In this document: one piece after another, positions 1-37,787 of the stretch
Position numbering within the stretch: position 1 is the stretch's first letter
How the letters are laid out: each line of letters begins with the position of its first letter
Source: Apoderus coryli
Lineage: Eukaryota > Arthropoda > Insecta > Coleoptera > Attelabidae
Assembly: GCA_911728435.2 (NCBI GenBank)
Contig: OU452214.1
Coordinates: 10,480,105-10,544,104 of the forward strand
DNA length: 64,000 nt
Direction of reading: 5' to 3'
Position numbers and translations under genes: made by a program
Notes under the pieces: model-generated
Database searches by the model: none
The model's input: only the letters and a program-made list of their open reading frames with translations
What the model was told of the DNA's origin: nothing

Positions 1-51
1 GAACCTTCAATTATTGGTTGCTTCAATTGCATTAATCGATGTTATTTTTAG

Positions 52-242
52 ATGGTTTCGGAACGGCCAGGAAATTGATGCAGATGAGAAGACAACAATT
101 AGTTTAGAAGTGTATGGGAAATACAGATATCGAATATCTCTAAATATCAATTTCATGGCTTACGATGAACGTGGTTGTTATGAATTGGAAGTTGTAAATG
201 CTTTTGGTGTTTCGCGAACAAAGTGTTTTGTGACAATTCACA
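52..242 (+). CDS. Ig-domain protein, penultimate exon
   Basis: This exon encodes most of an I-set immunoglobulin domain. A tryptophan follows the splice junction, and a D-E-R-G-C-Y block matches the family's D-x-G-x-Y signature before the F/G strands and a closing V-T-I-H. The acceptor is the AG at 50-51 after a T-rich tract, and the donor is GTGAGT at 243-248. The exon ends after codon position 1, and the exon at 2182 begins with two bases of that codon, giving the phase-1 intron usual between Ig modules. The start of the gene lies left of the window. Tandem I-set domains near a C terminus are typical of muscle or cell-adhesion Ig proteins, but I cannot name the orthologue. Confidence 0.75.
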
Positions 243-584
243 GTGAGTAACTATAATAGTTTTTTCTGGAAAATTATTTAAAGGCCAAACTAAGCCTATA
301 AGTTCAGATGGTCGATAGCCGACTTTCTGACAAGAGAAGGGACTGAAGGACAATTTGACGACAAAAGTTCAGAACTTTTGGCAAAGTTATCCAGGTTTAT
401 TACATTCGAAGGGCCAGGGAGTTGTTGGGTAGATGAGTAGATCTCTTCTGCCTACCTAGACTTCAGGGGGTACCCGGAAGTGGCACAAAATAGAAAAAAG
501 TAAATTGCATAGTGCCACACAATAGAGGACACTAAAATAAGAAAAAAAGTTCCCATGACCACGGGTCCACAAGGCCTTCGGTTA

Positions 585-895
585 AAAGATACGGGGTGAT
601 TCACGCAGTCGAAGGCCTTGGAAAAATCGGTGTAGATTGCATGAACCTGGTAACCGCCCTCCAAGACCCGTGACAAATAATGTGTGTATTCCAGAAGATT
701 AAGCTCAGTAGACCGACCGGACTGGAAACCGAACTGTTCATCAATTATAATCGGCTTAAATATAGTTGTTAGATATCTTGTTATTAAACTCTCGAAAAGC
801 TTAGGAATGGAGTTGAGAATACAAACCGGACGGTAATTTGATACGTCATCTCTGTTACCAGATTTGAAAATAGGGGTTTCTACCATTCGTGAAAC
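585..895 (-). pseudogene. non-LTR retrotransposon RT fragment (jockey-like)
   Basis: This relic in the Ig-gene intron shows reverse-transcriptase blocks in order: P-I-F-K-S-G-N, N-Y-R-P-V, Q-F-G-F-Q-S-G-R-S-T and D-F-S-K-A-F-D. It stops before the catalytic Y-x-D-D block, so it covers only the first half of an RT domain. No 5' or 3' element end is visible. The F-K-x-G and N-Y-R-P motifs fit jockey/CR1-type elements. Confidence 0.7.
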
Positions 896-1196
896 AGTTT
901 CTTCGTTTCGCACAGTGCGACGAGATCTTCTAAAACAGCCATCTTCTCCCAAACGCCTATGCACATCAATAAATGTTTGAACACTAGGAACTTGTCTTAA
1001 AGGATATCTTTCTCAATAGATACGTTGAGCTTCGCAAGAATTTGATCTAGCTTCGCCGTAACACAGAATCATGTCCCTGCATTCTTCAAAAGTGTAGTGA
1101 ACCATTTTTGAAAGCAATTTTGAATAATTAGTGAGAAAACCAATTAAAAACTTAATCAAGAACACAATATACCTCTAACAATTATTACACTAGGTC

Positions 1197-1582
1197 ATGT
1201 TACAGGATGCAGGTCACAGGTCGCAAGTCACAGGTCTTAGGTCACAGGCCATATGTCACAGGTCATAGGTAACAGATTACAGGTCACAAATCACAGGTCG
1301 CAAGTCACAGGTCATAGGTCACAAGTCACTGGTCGCAGGTCGCAAGTTCCAGGTCGCAGGGCACCTATGGCATGTGACTTGCGAGCTGTAACCTATCACC
1401 TATGCCATATGACATATGACCCGTGACATATGACCTGTGACCTGCGAATTATGGTTTATGACTCATGGCCGGTGACTTGCGACCAGGTCATAAGTCATAT
1501 GTCACGGGTCGCAAGTCAGAGGTCGCAGAACATAGGTCATAGGTCGCAAGTAACAGGTCGTAGGTCACAGGTCACAGGTCTG
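1197..1582. repeat. heptanucleotide minisatellite with an inverted central block
   Basis: A degenerate 7-bp unit (consensus GGTCACA, variants GGTCGCA, AGTCACA, GGTCATA) repeats from about 1203 to 1365. The same unit then reads in reverse complement from about 1370 to 1485, and the direct orientation resumes to 1580. It lies in the Ig-gene intron and has no coding meaning. Confidence 0.8.
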
Positions 1583-1698
1583 GGGTGGGTTGGTTCGGTT
1601 CGGTTCGGTTAAGCTGGGCTGGGTTGGTTCGGTTCGGTTAAACTGGGTTGGGTTGGTTCGGTTAAGCTGGGCTGGGTTGGTTCGTTCGGTTAAGCTGT
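1583..1698. repeat. short GGTTC/GGCTG tandem array
   Basis: A 5-bp-based array of GGTTC, GGTTA, AGCTG and GGTTG units directly abuts the heptamer array. Larger blocks of about 28-40 bp are duplicated inside it. It is G/T-rich on the + strand, unlike the AT-rich surroundings. The rest of the intron to 2181 shows nothing recognisable. Confidence 0.7.
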
Positions 1699-2181
1699 GT
1701 CATTATGACACATTATTTAATTTTTATATATCATTGTTTTTGCAAAGGTTAATTTGGCGCTTTTTGAATAATTTGCGAGCATTGCCGGCTCTTAGATGCA
1801 TTTGTATTGGAACCATTGCTTCTAGTGACTTGGACAAGGTATACCTTTCTTAAGTATAAAAGAAGGGATAACAATTTTTTTCAGTCGAAAATGACATACA
1901 GTGTATAGCAAGAAAGTTACGACCGATTCAATAGGGATGGAACCCTGTATGTACCGCCCTCTATCAGTAATCACAAAACTAAGATCATATTTGAATTTAG
2001 CATGATAAAAAACCCCTGTATACCACATTTTATCCATTTCTTGCGTCTCTGGCTAAAGATATTCAAAAAAACCCAAGTGTCTTCTATTGTGTGGCACTAT
2101 GCAATGTACTTTTTTCTATGTCACCCTGTAGATAAGATTGACTAAATTTCTGATACTATATAATTTCCTTCACTGTTTCAG

Positions 2182-2519
2182 CATATCCAGTTATCCTGGA
2201 AAGTTCCATGAAGTACGCACGAGTCAACGAAGGTTCAGACATAAACTACGCAATAAAAGCCTTTGCTGAACCTTCACCTAAATCCACCTGGACATGGGAG
2301 GGGACCTTAATTGAGTGTGACGCCCACAGGAAAATAATCAGTACCTATCCCGAGTTGCAGGAACACCGTTTGGGTTTGAGGAAACTGAAAGCAACTGATT
2401 CCGGGGTGTATCAGTGTGTGTTGTCCAATTATTTGGGTGCGACAAGGCATAGATGTATCCTCGAAGTTGTTAGGAAGAAGAAAGGGCAGGTTGAAGAAGT
2501 TGAAATTTTAAATGTGTGA
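2182..2519 (+). CDS. Ig-domain protein, last exon
   Basis: The terminal exon holds a full I-set Ig domain: a strand-A proline, a W-T-W core, then D-S-G-V-Y-Q-C with the downstream N-Y-L-G. A short charged tail rich in K and E follows, ending at TGA 2517-2519. The acceptor is the AG at 2180-2181 after a pyrimidine tract. The reading frame joins the preceding exon across a phase-1 intron. A polyadenylation signal follows 68 bp after the stop. The transporter gene on the opposite strand ends at 2929, so the two transcripts converge and may overlap. Confidence 0.8.
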
Positions 2520-2586
2520 TTTCAATAATTTTGAAGCGAAACATGCGTAGAAGTGGAGATTTTTTTATTTATTTTTGTTGATTTAA

Positions 2587-2592
2587 AATAAA
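2587..2592 (+). promoter_or_regulatory. polyadenylation signal of the Ig gene
   Basis: AATAAA lies 68 bp after the stop codon of the Ig gene, in AT-rich sequence. Confidence 0.6.
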
Positions 2593-2616
2593 AACTTTAA
2601 AAAATATTTAATAGTT

Positions 2617-2786
2617 TTACTTTTTTATTTTTATCTTTTGCAAAAAAAATTATTTTTTCACGAAATTTGGTGAAAACTTACCTTTGTATGTCCCAAATAA
2701 ACAGTATTTTTTTTGATTTAAAATATTCATTTTTCACCTTACTTTGACTTAATATCGAAAAAGCGCCCTAATTTTCAATCACCATT
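2617..2786 (+). repeat. dispersed repeat family A, partial copy 1
   Basis: This stretch matches the central part of a repeat seen again at 31538, 33921, 39064 and 42341. Shared marks include the run around TTTGCAAAAAAAATTATT, then CACGAAATTTGGTGAAAAC and the motif GACTTAATATCGAAAAAG. It starts about 25 bp downstream of the Ig polyadenylation signal and breaks off at about 2786. Confidence 0.75.
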
Positions 2787-2876
2787 TCAAAGGTTTTTAA
2801 ATTGTACAACTTTTATCTATTTTTGTAACTCACGCATTAATATTAACACAAATGGTTTGTTTAGCCTTTATTAAAT

Positions 2877-2882
2877 CACAAT
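2877..2882 (-). promoter_or_regulatory. polyadenylation signal of the SLC17-type gene
   Basis: On the minus strand AATAAA lies 47 bp after the transporter stop codon. Confidence 0.5.
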
Positions 2883-2928
2883 TCTAAATATTATTTTAAA
2901 TGATGTAGGTACTTAGGTATGTACCTAT

Positions 2929-31283
<28,355 letters not shown>

Positions 31284-31537
31284 CTGGAAAAATGTGTTTA
31301 TTCAAATCATTTTCAAATAGTAAGTATATATACTCGTAAATTGTGTTCCATATAGATAACGGTTGAGGCAAACTCCGTAAATCAGACAACCCTATTATAT
31401 TTGCTGTATTGTGTAGGTATAGTCTTTTTAATTTTAGTTTAAAATGATATAAAAAGCCACAATTCGATATCCCTTTGTAATGTCAATACCGACTGTAGTC
31501 GTCCATATGCGTACTCTTTTAACTTTTCATAACAAAA
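31284..31537. other. upstream intron or 5' region of the transporter
   Basis: No start-codon exon could be identified with confidence. The sequence is AT-rich and runs into a family A repeat. Confidence 0.4.
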
Positions 31538-31900
31538 ATTTTTAAGGATAAAAAACGGTTAATCTCGATTTCTGGTAAAACTGCAAGTTTTATGAAAACA
31601 AGCTAAATGGCAAAGTTGTAGATAAGAAAAAGATCTACAACTTTTGTATCAACACTTTTTTCACATAACCTCAAAATTTATGTGAAAAATTCGAATAACC
31701 GAGTTTTTGGTTTTTTATTTTTTTCTTTTGCAAAAAAAATTATTTCTTCACGAAATTTGGTGAAAACTTACCTTTGTATGTCCCAAACATACAGTAATTT
31801 TTTTAATTTCAAATATTCATTTTTTCACCATATTTTGACTTAATATCGAAAAAGCACTCTAATTTTCAATCGAAAATTCTCACGATACTTTTTTAAAATG
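31538..31900 (+). repeat. dispersed repeat family A, copy 2
   Basis: Matches copies at 39064 and (inverted) 33921 and 42341: AAAAAACGGTTAATCTCGAT, the GATCTACAACTTTTGTATC palindrome arm, then CGAAATTTGGTGAAAAC and TTAATATCGAAAAAGC. Truncated at about 31900. Confidence 0.85.
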
Positions 31901-32000
31901 AGGCTGGTCTAGCAGTGACTCTTACTGATGCTCGTTATCGCGAAATGATAACACACTTCTTGTTACCGAAATTGGATGATATTGATGTGGCCACAATGTA
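31900..32000 (+). pseudogene. mariner-like transposase scrap
   Basis: The + strand reads L-T-D-A-R-Y-R-E-M-I-T-H-F-L-L-P-K-L-D-D-I, the segment just before the second catalytic block in insect mariner-like transposases. It stops there. Confidence 0.5.
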
Positions 32001-32123
32001 AGAACTTTTTGTATCGTTTCTGGGACAAACTGCACATCTAACTCTAACAGTTGAAGGTTGAACTGGTTGAGGTGGTGCTTCATTTATATTTTGCTGTGGA
32101 ATTTCTCGCAGCTCTCGAAGCAA
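32001..32123 (-). pseudogene. possible piggyBac C-terminal scrap
   Basis: The minus strand reads L-R-E-L-R-E-I-P, then a P/Q-rich linker and R-V-R-C-A-V-C-P-R-N, resembling the start of the cysteine-rich tail of piggyBac transposases. Only the first Cys pair is present, so this is tentative. Confidence 0.3.
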
Positions 32124-32394
32124 ACAGGGATTACTTTTTCGTTAGTGTCTAAATTCACTTATTTACAACATCATTTATGCACAAATCCGGGGAAGTCACT
32201 GGGCTGTCCTGTTTGCCAAGAAGAATGACTATGACTGTCTTAGAGAGGCTTTGACAATTGAGATGGGAAATGATTCTATTCCGTCCGCTAGCAGTGCAAA
32301 GAATCTGTGAGTAATTATGTAGAGAACTTTGAGGTTTCGTGACATTAAGTCTTTTATACCCTCACAGATCGCCCCTTAATATAACCACAAAAAA
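32124..32394. other. unassigned stretch
   Basis: A short + strand reading (A-K-K-N-D-Y-D-C-L-R-E-A) looks protein-like and may be retroelement debris. I cannot place it. Confidence 0.3.
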
Positions 32395-32530
32395 ATGCTT
32401 TCTGAGACCTTGGTTTTGTCTCAATTTACCTATTGTGCACCTGCTGCAGCTTGTTCATAATTCCTGTATGAGATTTATTATTATTATTAGTCGTAAAACA
32501 GTAAACGGTAAAACCGAAGAAACTGTTGCT
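32395..32530 (+). pseudogene. non-LTR RT C-terminal scrap
   Basis: Two frames read L-V-L-S-Q-F-T-Y-C and then L-Q-L-V-H-N-S-C-M-R-F-I, the RT thumb segment of jockey-type elements. It lies back to back with the minus-strand RT that ends at 32582. Confidence 0.5.
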
Positions 32531-32581
32531 CAGTTCCTGATTTGAGGTTTTTGAAATATTGATGTCATCCTCACTAATCTT

Positions 32582-33900
32582 CTATAGCGAGTAGTAGACC
32601 AACTGATCGCCATGGTCCTCCATGAAATTGTCCAGACTGTTCTTAAAGCTGTCAACCGTTTGCGCCATTATCACCTCTTCAGGTAATGAATTCCATGCAT
32701 ATACAACTCTGTTCGTTATAAAATTCTTCCGAGGAAGTCTAGCACATCTCTCCTTGTCAAGTTTCTTACTATTGCCACGCAGATTAGGATTTCTAACAGG
32801 ATGAAATACATCGAGATTTACCGAGTAGTAGCCACTAAGTACTCGTATCTTGTATGTTTGAATTAGATCGCCTCGTTGTCGTCGATTATAAAGACATGTC
32901 AAATTTAAAAGCCTCAATCGCTCCTCATATGGTATATGGCTAAGTGCATGAGGTAGCTTAGTGAATCTCCTCTGAATCCTTTCCAATGCCTCTATGTCCT
33001 TAATGAAGTAGGGGGACCAAACGCTGTTGGCATATTCCGATAGTGGTCTGACATACGATTTATACAATTGCAATATTAGAGAGTTTGATCTCGATTTGAA
33101 AGCTCTCTGTATCAGATACCACAGTCTATTAGCTTTCTTCACTGTGGCGGAAATATAGGCCTCCCACTTCAAATCCGCTGTTACTATGACACCAAGATCC
33201 TTCTGCTGATTTACAGATTTACCGGCATTTCCATTGATGAAATATGGAGTCCTGGGATTATTAGCTGCGATCTGTAGTACCTGACACTTCTCCAAATTCA
33301 AGTTCATCAACCAAACCTCCGACCAGGACACTACCCCATCAATGTCGATCTGGAATTCATTATCGTCTCGCAGTGGGTTACAAAACAATTTGGTATCATC
33401 ATGTAAGAAACATCTCAATCCACCTCAGGAGTGCCCCCGCACGCTGTAATGCTCCAATTTCAGCAACAAACGAGCAAATGGCACTCTGTCGAATGCTTTC
33501 TCAAAATCCAGATACAACACATCCGTAGGCTGACCAACATCATTATGGCTGGTCCACACATTGAGGCATTCCAGAAGATTCGACTTCACCGACCTCTGGG
33601 CATAAACCCATGTTGTTCATTGGGAATAATATTTGATTCAACTAGAAATGAAGTCATATTTCTGGTAATGACTTTCTCCATGCATTTACTAAGTGCGCAG
33701 GTCAAACTAATAGGTCGATAATTTTCTGCAGCGAACTTGTCACCCTTTTTAAATATAGGTATCACGACAGCAGACAACCATTCCTCTGGTAGAGTGCCCA
33801 TGTTGATGCATTTTTGCATTGACGTGGATAATGGTCGTAATAATGATTCACTGCATCTCTGAAGAAACATCGGAGGAATTTCGTCCGGTGCCAGGACTCG
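32582..33900 (-). pseudogene. non-LTR retrotransposon RT (jockey/CR1-like) with internal deletion
   Basis: On the minus strand: G-T-L-P-E-E-W, V-V-I-P-I-F-K-K-G-D-K, N-Y-R-P-I-S-L-T and Q-H-G-F at 33870-33600. Then, frame-shifted, comes L-D-F-E-K-A-F-D-R-V. A deletion joins this to the end of the catalytic box, H-D-D-T-K-L-F near 33400. From there 278 codons stay open to the natural C-terminal end (K-D-L-G-V-I-V, N-R-V-V-Y-A-W-N-S-L-P, then a stop at 32582). The Y-A-D-D block is largely gone, so it is dead. Confidence 0.85.
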
Positions 33901-34188
33901 AGTCTTGCTTCAAATTAAATAGTAGAGATTTCAACGAACAAAAAACACACCAACTTTTTTAAAAAAGCAAATATTTTGACGTGAGAAGTTTCGATTGAAA
34001 ATTAGGGTGCTTTTTCGATATTAAGTCAAAATAAGGTAAAAAAATTAATATTTTAAATCAAAAAAATTACTTTATGTTTGGGTAAATTTTCACCAAATTT
34101 CGCGAAAAAATATTTTTTTTTGCAAAAGATAAAAATAGAAAACCAAAAACTCGATTACTCGAATTTTTCACATAAATTTTGAGGTTAT

Positions 34189-35290
34189 TGTTGTTGTTGT
34201 TTGATATTGGCCTTCACCAGTAGGTATTTAGCCAGTTTCCAGTGGAATTTTTACGGACGCACTTAAAGTGCAGCTGGGCTCCTGCCCATATCCATAATGT
34301 ACTTCTTTGCGTTTCCAATTTCCTTGATCGGTGCGACTCAGGGTTCTTGTTCACTGTTTGGTGATTGCCATTTTCTGAATGATACTCCTCAAACTTCTAA
34401 ATAAAATGTTAGTTAAGACACACATAAAAGAAGAAGATAACCCTCCAACACACACCAGGAGATAGAGGGATCTGTAACAAAGGGTCACTGTAATTACAAG
34501 AGAATATCATTCTGGTGCAGAAAACCAACTAACAATTTAAGCGTCTCGTACTTCAAATCTCTAAGCAATGATTGCACCGACATAGATGATGAAACCCCGG
34601 ACTTTGAAAGTTCGGAGTATAGATTGCTATTATTGTTTGGACAATCAAACAGAATATGTGAAAGGCTACCCAATTGACCGTACTGTCAAGGACCTTAATC
34701 TTGTGAAGATGTTCTGGATATAAACAATGACCACTACGCATCCGAATAATGGTGGTAAGATGTCGTCAGTCTATGAACGGAAACTTGGAATACCAAGGAG
34801 TGCCTGGAAACACTTCCTGAATGTGAGAATACCAGACACCCTTGATGGCAGATATATTTTTCCATTGCTGCCTCCAGTCCTCAAGCAGGGACAATTTAAT
34901 ATGAGGAAGAAAGTCCGTTCTGTCTAATTTGATTGGATGTGGGACTCTAAGACTACGTCCAGCATTGGCAAGCCTATCGGCCATTTTATTGCCTTCAATG
35001 CCCGCGTGACCAGGAATCCAGCAGAGTCTTATATTTTTATCACTTTGAAAAGCCTCAATCAAAAGCCGCTTAGTGAGAAACGGAATGTGTTGGAGTTTTG
35101 CACTAAAAGAGCTCCCACAGATCTTAGCTATGACACTTTGAGAATCACTAAATATAATGGTTTTATCAATATTTTTTTCCGTGCATAGTTCAATTGCTTT
35201 CATCATAGCGACAATCTCTCTCGTGCATATTTGGGTGTTTCTAGGTAATTTCGATGAGAATTTAAAATTAAGTGAAGTGATGAATATCTC
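34189..35290 (-). mobile_element. 5'-truncated R1/I-type retrotransposon with RNase H and 17-bp target duplication
   Basis: Flanked by ATAAATTTTGAGGTTAT at 34172-34188 and 35291-35307. Its minus-strand 3' end has an AAC-repeat tail. Coding blocks: R-E-I-V-A-M-M-K-A-I, I-I-F-S-D-S-Q-S-V-I with the RNase H Asp, W-I-P-G-H-A-G-I-E-G-N and A-D-R-L-A. A C-terminal segment (G-H-C-L-Y-P-E-H-L-H-K-I-K-V-L-D-S, then H-I-L-F-D-C-P) follows, with a frameshift near 34750. The RT is missing through 5' truncation, normal for target-primed integration. About 1.1 kb. Confidence 0.9.
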
Positions 35291-35729
35291 ATAAATTTTG
35301 AGGTTATGTGAAAAAAGTGTCGATACAAAAGTTGTAGATCTTTGTATTATCTACAACTTTGCTATTTAACTTTTTTTTCATAGGACTTGCAGTTTTACCG
35401 GAAATCGAGATTAATCGTTTTTTACCCTTAAAAACTCACCCCCTCCCCCTTCCCGACCTCAGATCGCCCGTAATTTATTTTCCCCTTCATTTTTGTTATT
35501 TCTCTACCTTTTCCAGTGGGTTTCATCCATAGAAATCTTATATTATATATGTACTCTAGAATGCAGAGTTTTCACGATCTACGCATGCTCCTCAGTATCT
35601 TATTTTCAGTACAGAGCTGCCATATTTAAAACTATTTTGTCGTTCGCCTTACAGAATTTATGCGACATATCCATATGTTGCGTCATACGAAACTGCTTGA
35701 CAAAATCAAATAATTAAATGTTATCGGTA

Positions 35730-36357
35730 CCGAGTAAATGCATTTTTGCCGAGAGATTAATTAATCATATTCATAAAAAATATTTTCATTGTGGTATACA
35801 AACCACTTAATCTATCATTGCGCAAACGTTTTGGATTATTTCGTCCAAACGTGTTATTCGGCGTGTACTTTCTAAGTGCATTCAGTGCTGGAAAACTTGA
35901 CCGCAACCTTGCTTGCCACCGCTCATGGGTGATCTACCACATGCACGCGTTTCTAGCGTCAAATGCTTTTTACGCACGGGGGTAGATTACGCAGGTCCCG
36001 TCCAAATTACCATGTCCAAACATAGAGGTGTTCGGAGTTCTAAAGCCTACATTTGTCTATTTATTTGTATGGCCACAAAGGCTATTCATCTGGAGTTAGC
36101 CTCTGATCTGTCAACTCAATCATTTCTTGCCGTTTTGAAGAGGTTTCTTGCTCGCCGCGGTCGCTGTATAGAAATGTACAGCGATTGTGGAACAAATTTC
36201 GTTGGTGCTTATCGCGAGCTAAATCGCATAATGTCCGAGGTTGCTGGAAGGGAATCTATTAAGTGGTATTTTAACCCTCCTTCAGGTCCTAATTTTGGAG
36301 GCTTTTGGGAAGCGGCTGATAAAAATGTAAAAACGCATTTAGTTCGAGTCATAATTA
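35730..36357 (+). pseudogene. BEL/Pao integrase fragment inserted in the P-like element
   Basis: Coding for part of a BEL/Pao-type polyprotein: M-G-D-L-P and R-V, then V-D-Y-A-G-P-V (first catalytic Asp of integrase), A-T-K-A-I-H-L-E-L-A-S-D-L-S-T, Y-S-D-C-G-T-N-F-V-G-A (second Asp) and F-G-G-F-W-E-A. It lacks a normal start, LTRs and flanking domains, and a frame change lies near 35920. TAATTAAATGTTATCGGTA flanks it at 35711-35729 and 36358-36376. The unoccupied site is visible in the P-like copy at 48719. Confidence 0.85.
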
Positions 36358-36650
36358 TAATTAAATGTTATCGGTAAAATTGCATACTGTTTAGTTTTCA
36401 GCAATATGAACGATACATTTTTTTCCAAATCTTATTAAATTTAGGAGATTTCGCAACAGCGTCTGTTTTCACAAATGACATTTCTCGTAGTGGGAATATC
36501 TGTCAGAGTCGGCTTCACAACAATTCAGATAGGTTTTATAATTGAGTTATGGTTTTATTCGTGGTATATTTTAATTGTTGATAGATATTTGTGATTAAAA
36601 TTGTTTTTAATATTTGTTATTTTGGTTTTAGTTCGTTTATTTAACAAACC

Positions 36651-37314
36651 ATGAGGTGTATAGTGTTGTGGTGTAAAAATGAAGGTCTCATTCCTGGTGT
36701 TAAATATTTTCAGTAAGTTATTGTTTCGGGTTTCTAACAGTCTGAGTTTGAGTCAATATGATACCATTGACATGATACTCATTTTTAGCTTGACAAAAAA
36801 AAGACATCATGTTTGGATGCGGGCATTGGGATCCTAGTACAGAAAATGTATGTGATGGGAATGTCATATGCAGTAAGCATTTCGCTGCAGAAGATATCAT
36901 TTGTAGAGAAGACGGCAAGAGGATCACCCTCGTACCCGATGCAGTTCCCAAACTTTTGTTGAAAAGAAGAGATTATGTAAATGAGAGTGGAAGTTAAATT
37001 CTTAATCGTTTGATATCAAGACACTGGTTACTTAAAAGCAGTCTGTCCAAAATGCATGAAAATGTATGTCAAGAATATATTTCCTACTATTTGTGTAGGT
37101 ATACAAAGTTCGTTTGAATTCTGTTGTTAAACTGGAATATACTTAATTATAGAATCCTCCATGAAATTGCTGAGAATACAAGTTCTACCAACCATGTTCT
37201 GTCACAAAATACTATTGCGAGTAGTACGGATGATATAGAAGTGGTTTACATGGACACGGAAAATATTTGTGCAGTCACTGTTTCTTGCACCCCTTCTTTG
37301 AAGGCTGTAGAGAG
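36651..37314 (+). pseudogene. THAP-domain gene of P-like copy 1
   Basis: Exon 1 (36651-36712) encodes M-R-C-I-V-L-W-C-K-N, the first Cys pair of a C2CH THAP zinc finger, and ends in GTAAGT. Exon 2 starts at 36789 in matching phase, giving R-H-H-V-W-M-R-A-L-G-S, then meets TAG. The domain continues in another frame with V-I-C-S-K-H-F (Cys and His ligands) and D-A-V-P-K-L-L. Exon 3 (37153-37314) encodes an acidic Ser/Thr-rich segment and ends in GTAAGA. The frameshift is shared with copy 2. THAP fingers bind the element ends in P transposases. Confidence 0.8.
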
Positions 37315-37787
37315 GTAAGACGCCTAAGGTGGTTGTATCAACAAACAAATATTATATAATAATAAAATAAATAATTAGAATGCTCATGTCCTTAAGATAT
37401 TTTCCAGTATTAGAATTTTTACTTATTTCTCGTTTCTGCTTAGATTTATTATTATTGGGTTGTACCTGTTAAGTATTTAGATATTTAATGTAATTTTTTA
37501 TTTCTTAAATTCCTTTATTCCATTTTTTTATTTGAATGTTACCAAATGGTAAAATTTAATTTGAAATATATCTATAACATAACAGTAATATTACATTTAA
37601 TCAAAGCCGGTCCTGTTGAAAAATAAGATACTGGTGATCATGCGCATTATGGACAGCTCTACACTTTTGGTTACATTTTTATACTACGGGATTATCATTC
37701 TAGAGTATATATATACGAGTAATATAAGATTTCTGTGGTTTCATCCTACTATAATTTTTTTGGTGTCAAAAATTATCAACCCTGGTC

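Larger units (their letters stand above)
35528..37737 (+). mobile_element. P-superfamily-like element, copy 1 (non-autonomous, THAP exon)
   Basis: Flanked by the 8-bp duplication GTTTCATC (35520-35527 and 37738-37745). Ends are CATAGAAATCTTATATTA and its near inverse ending GATTTCTGTG. Family A copy 4 shows the undisrupted target. It carries THAP-coding exons but no transposase catalytic region. A 628-bp BEL/Pao fragment is inserted at 35730-36357. A deletion near 35565, between ATGC repeats, distinguishes it from copy 2. The 8-bp duplication, CA ends and THAP domain together indicate the P superfamily. Confidence 0.85.
33921..37787 (-). repeat. family A repeat copy 3, split by two nested insertions
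   Basis: Three pieces of one minus-oriented family A copy: 33921-34188, 35291-35527 and 37738-37787. The copies at 39064 and 42341 read straight across both breaks. The first break is filled by an R1-type retrotransposon with a 17-bp duplication. The second is filled by a P-like element with an 8-bp duplication. Confidence 0.88.

Noticed and set aside
31285..31389. Start of the transporter at ATG 31389
   Set aside because: It would read through a good splice acceptor, and the added residues resemble no SLC17 N terminus.
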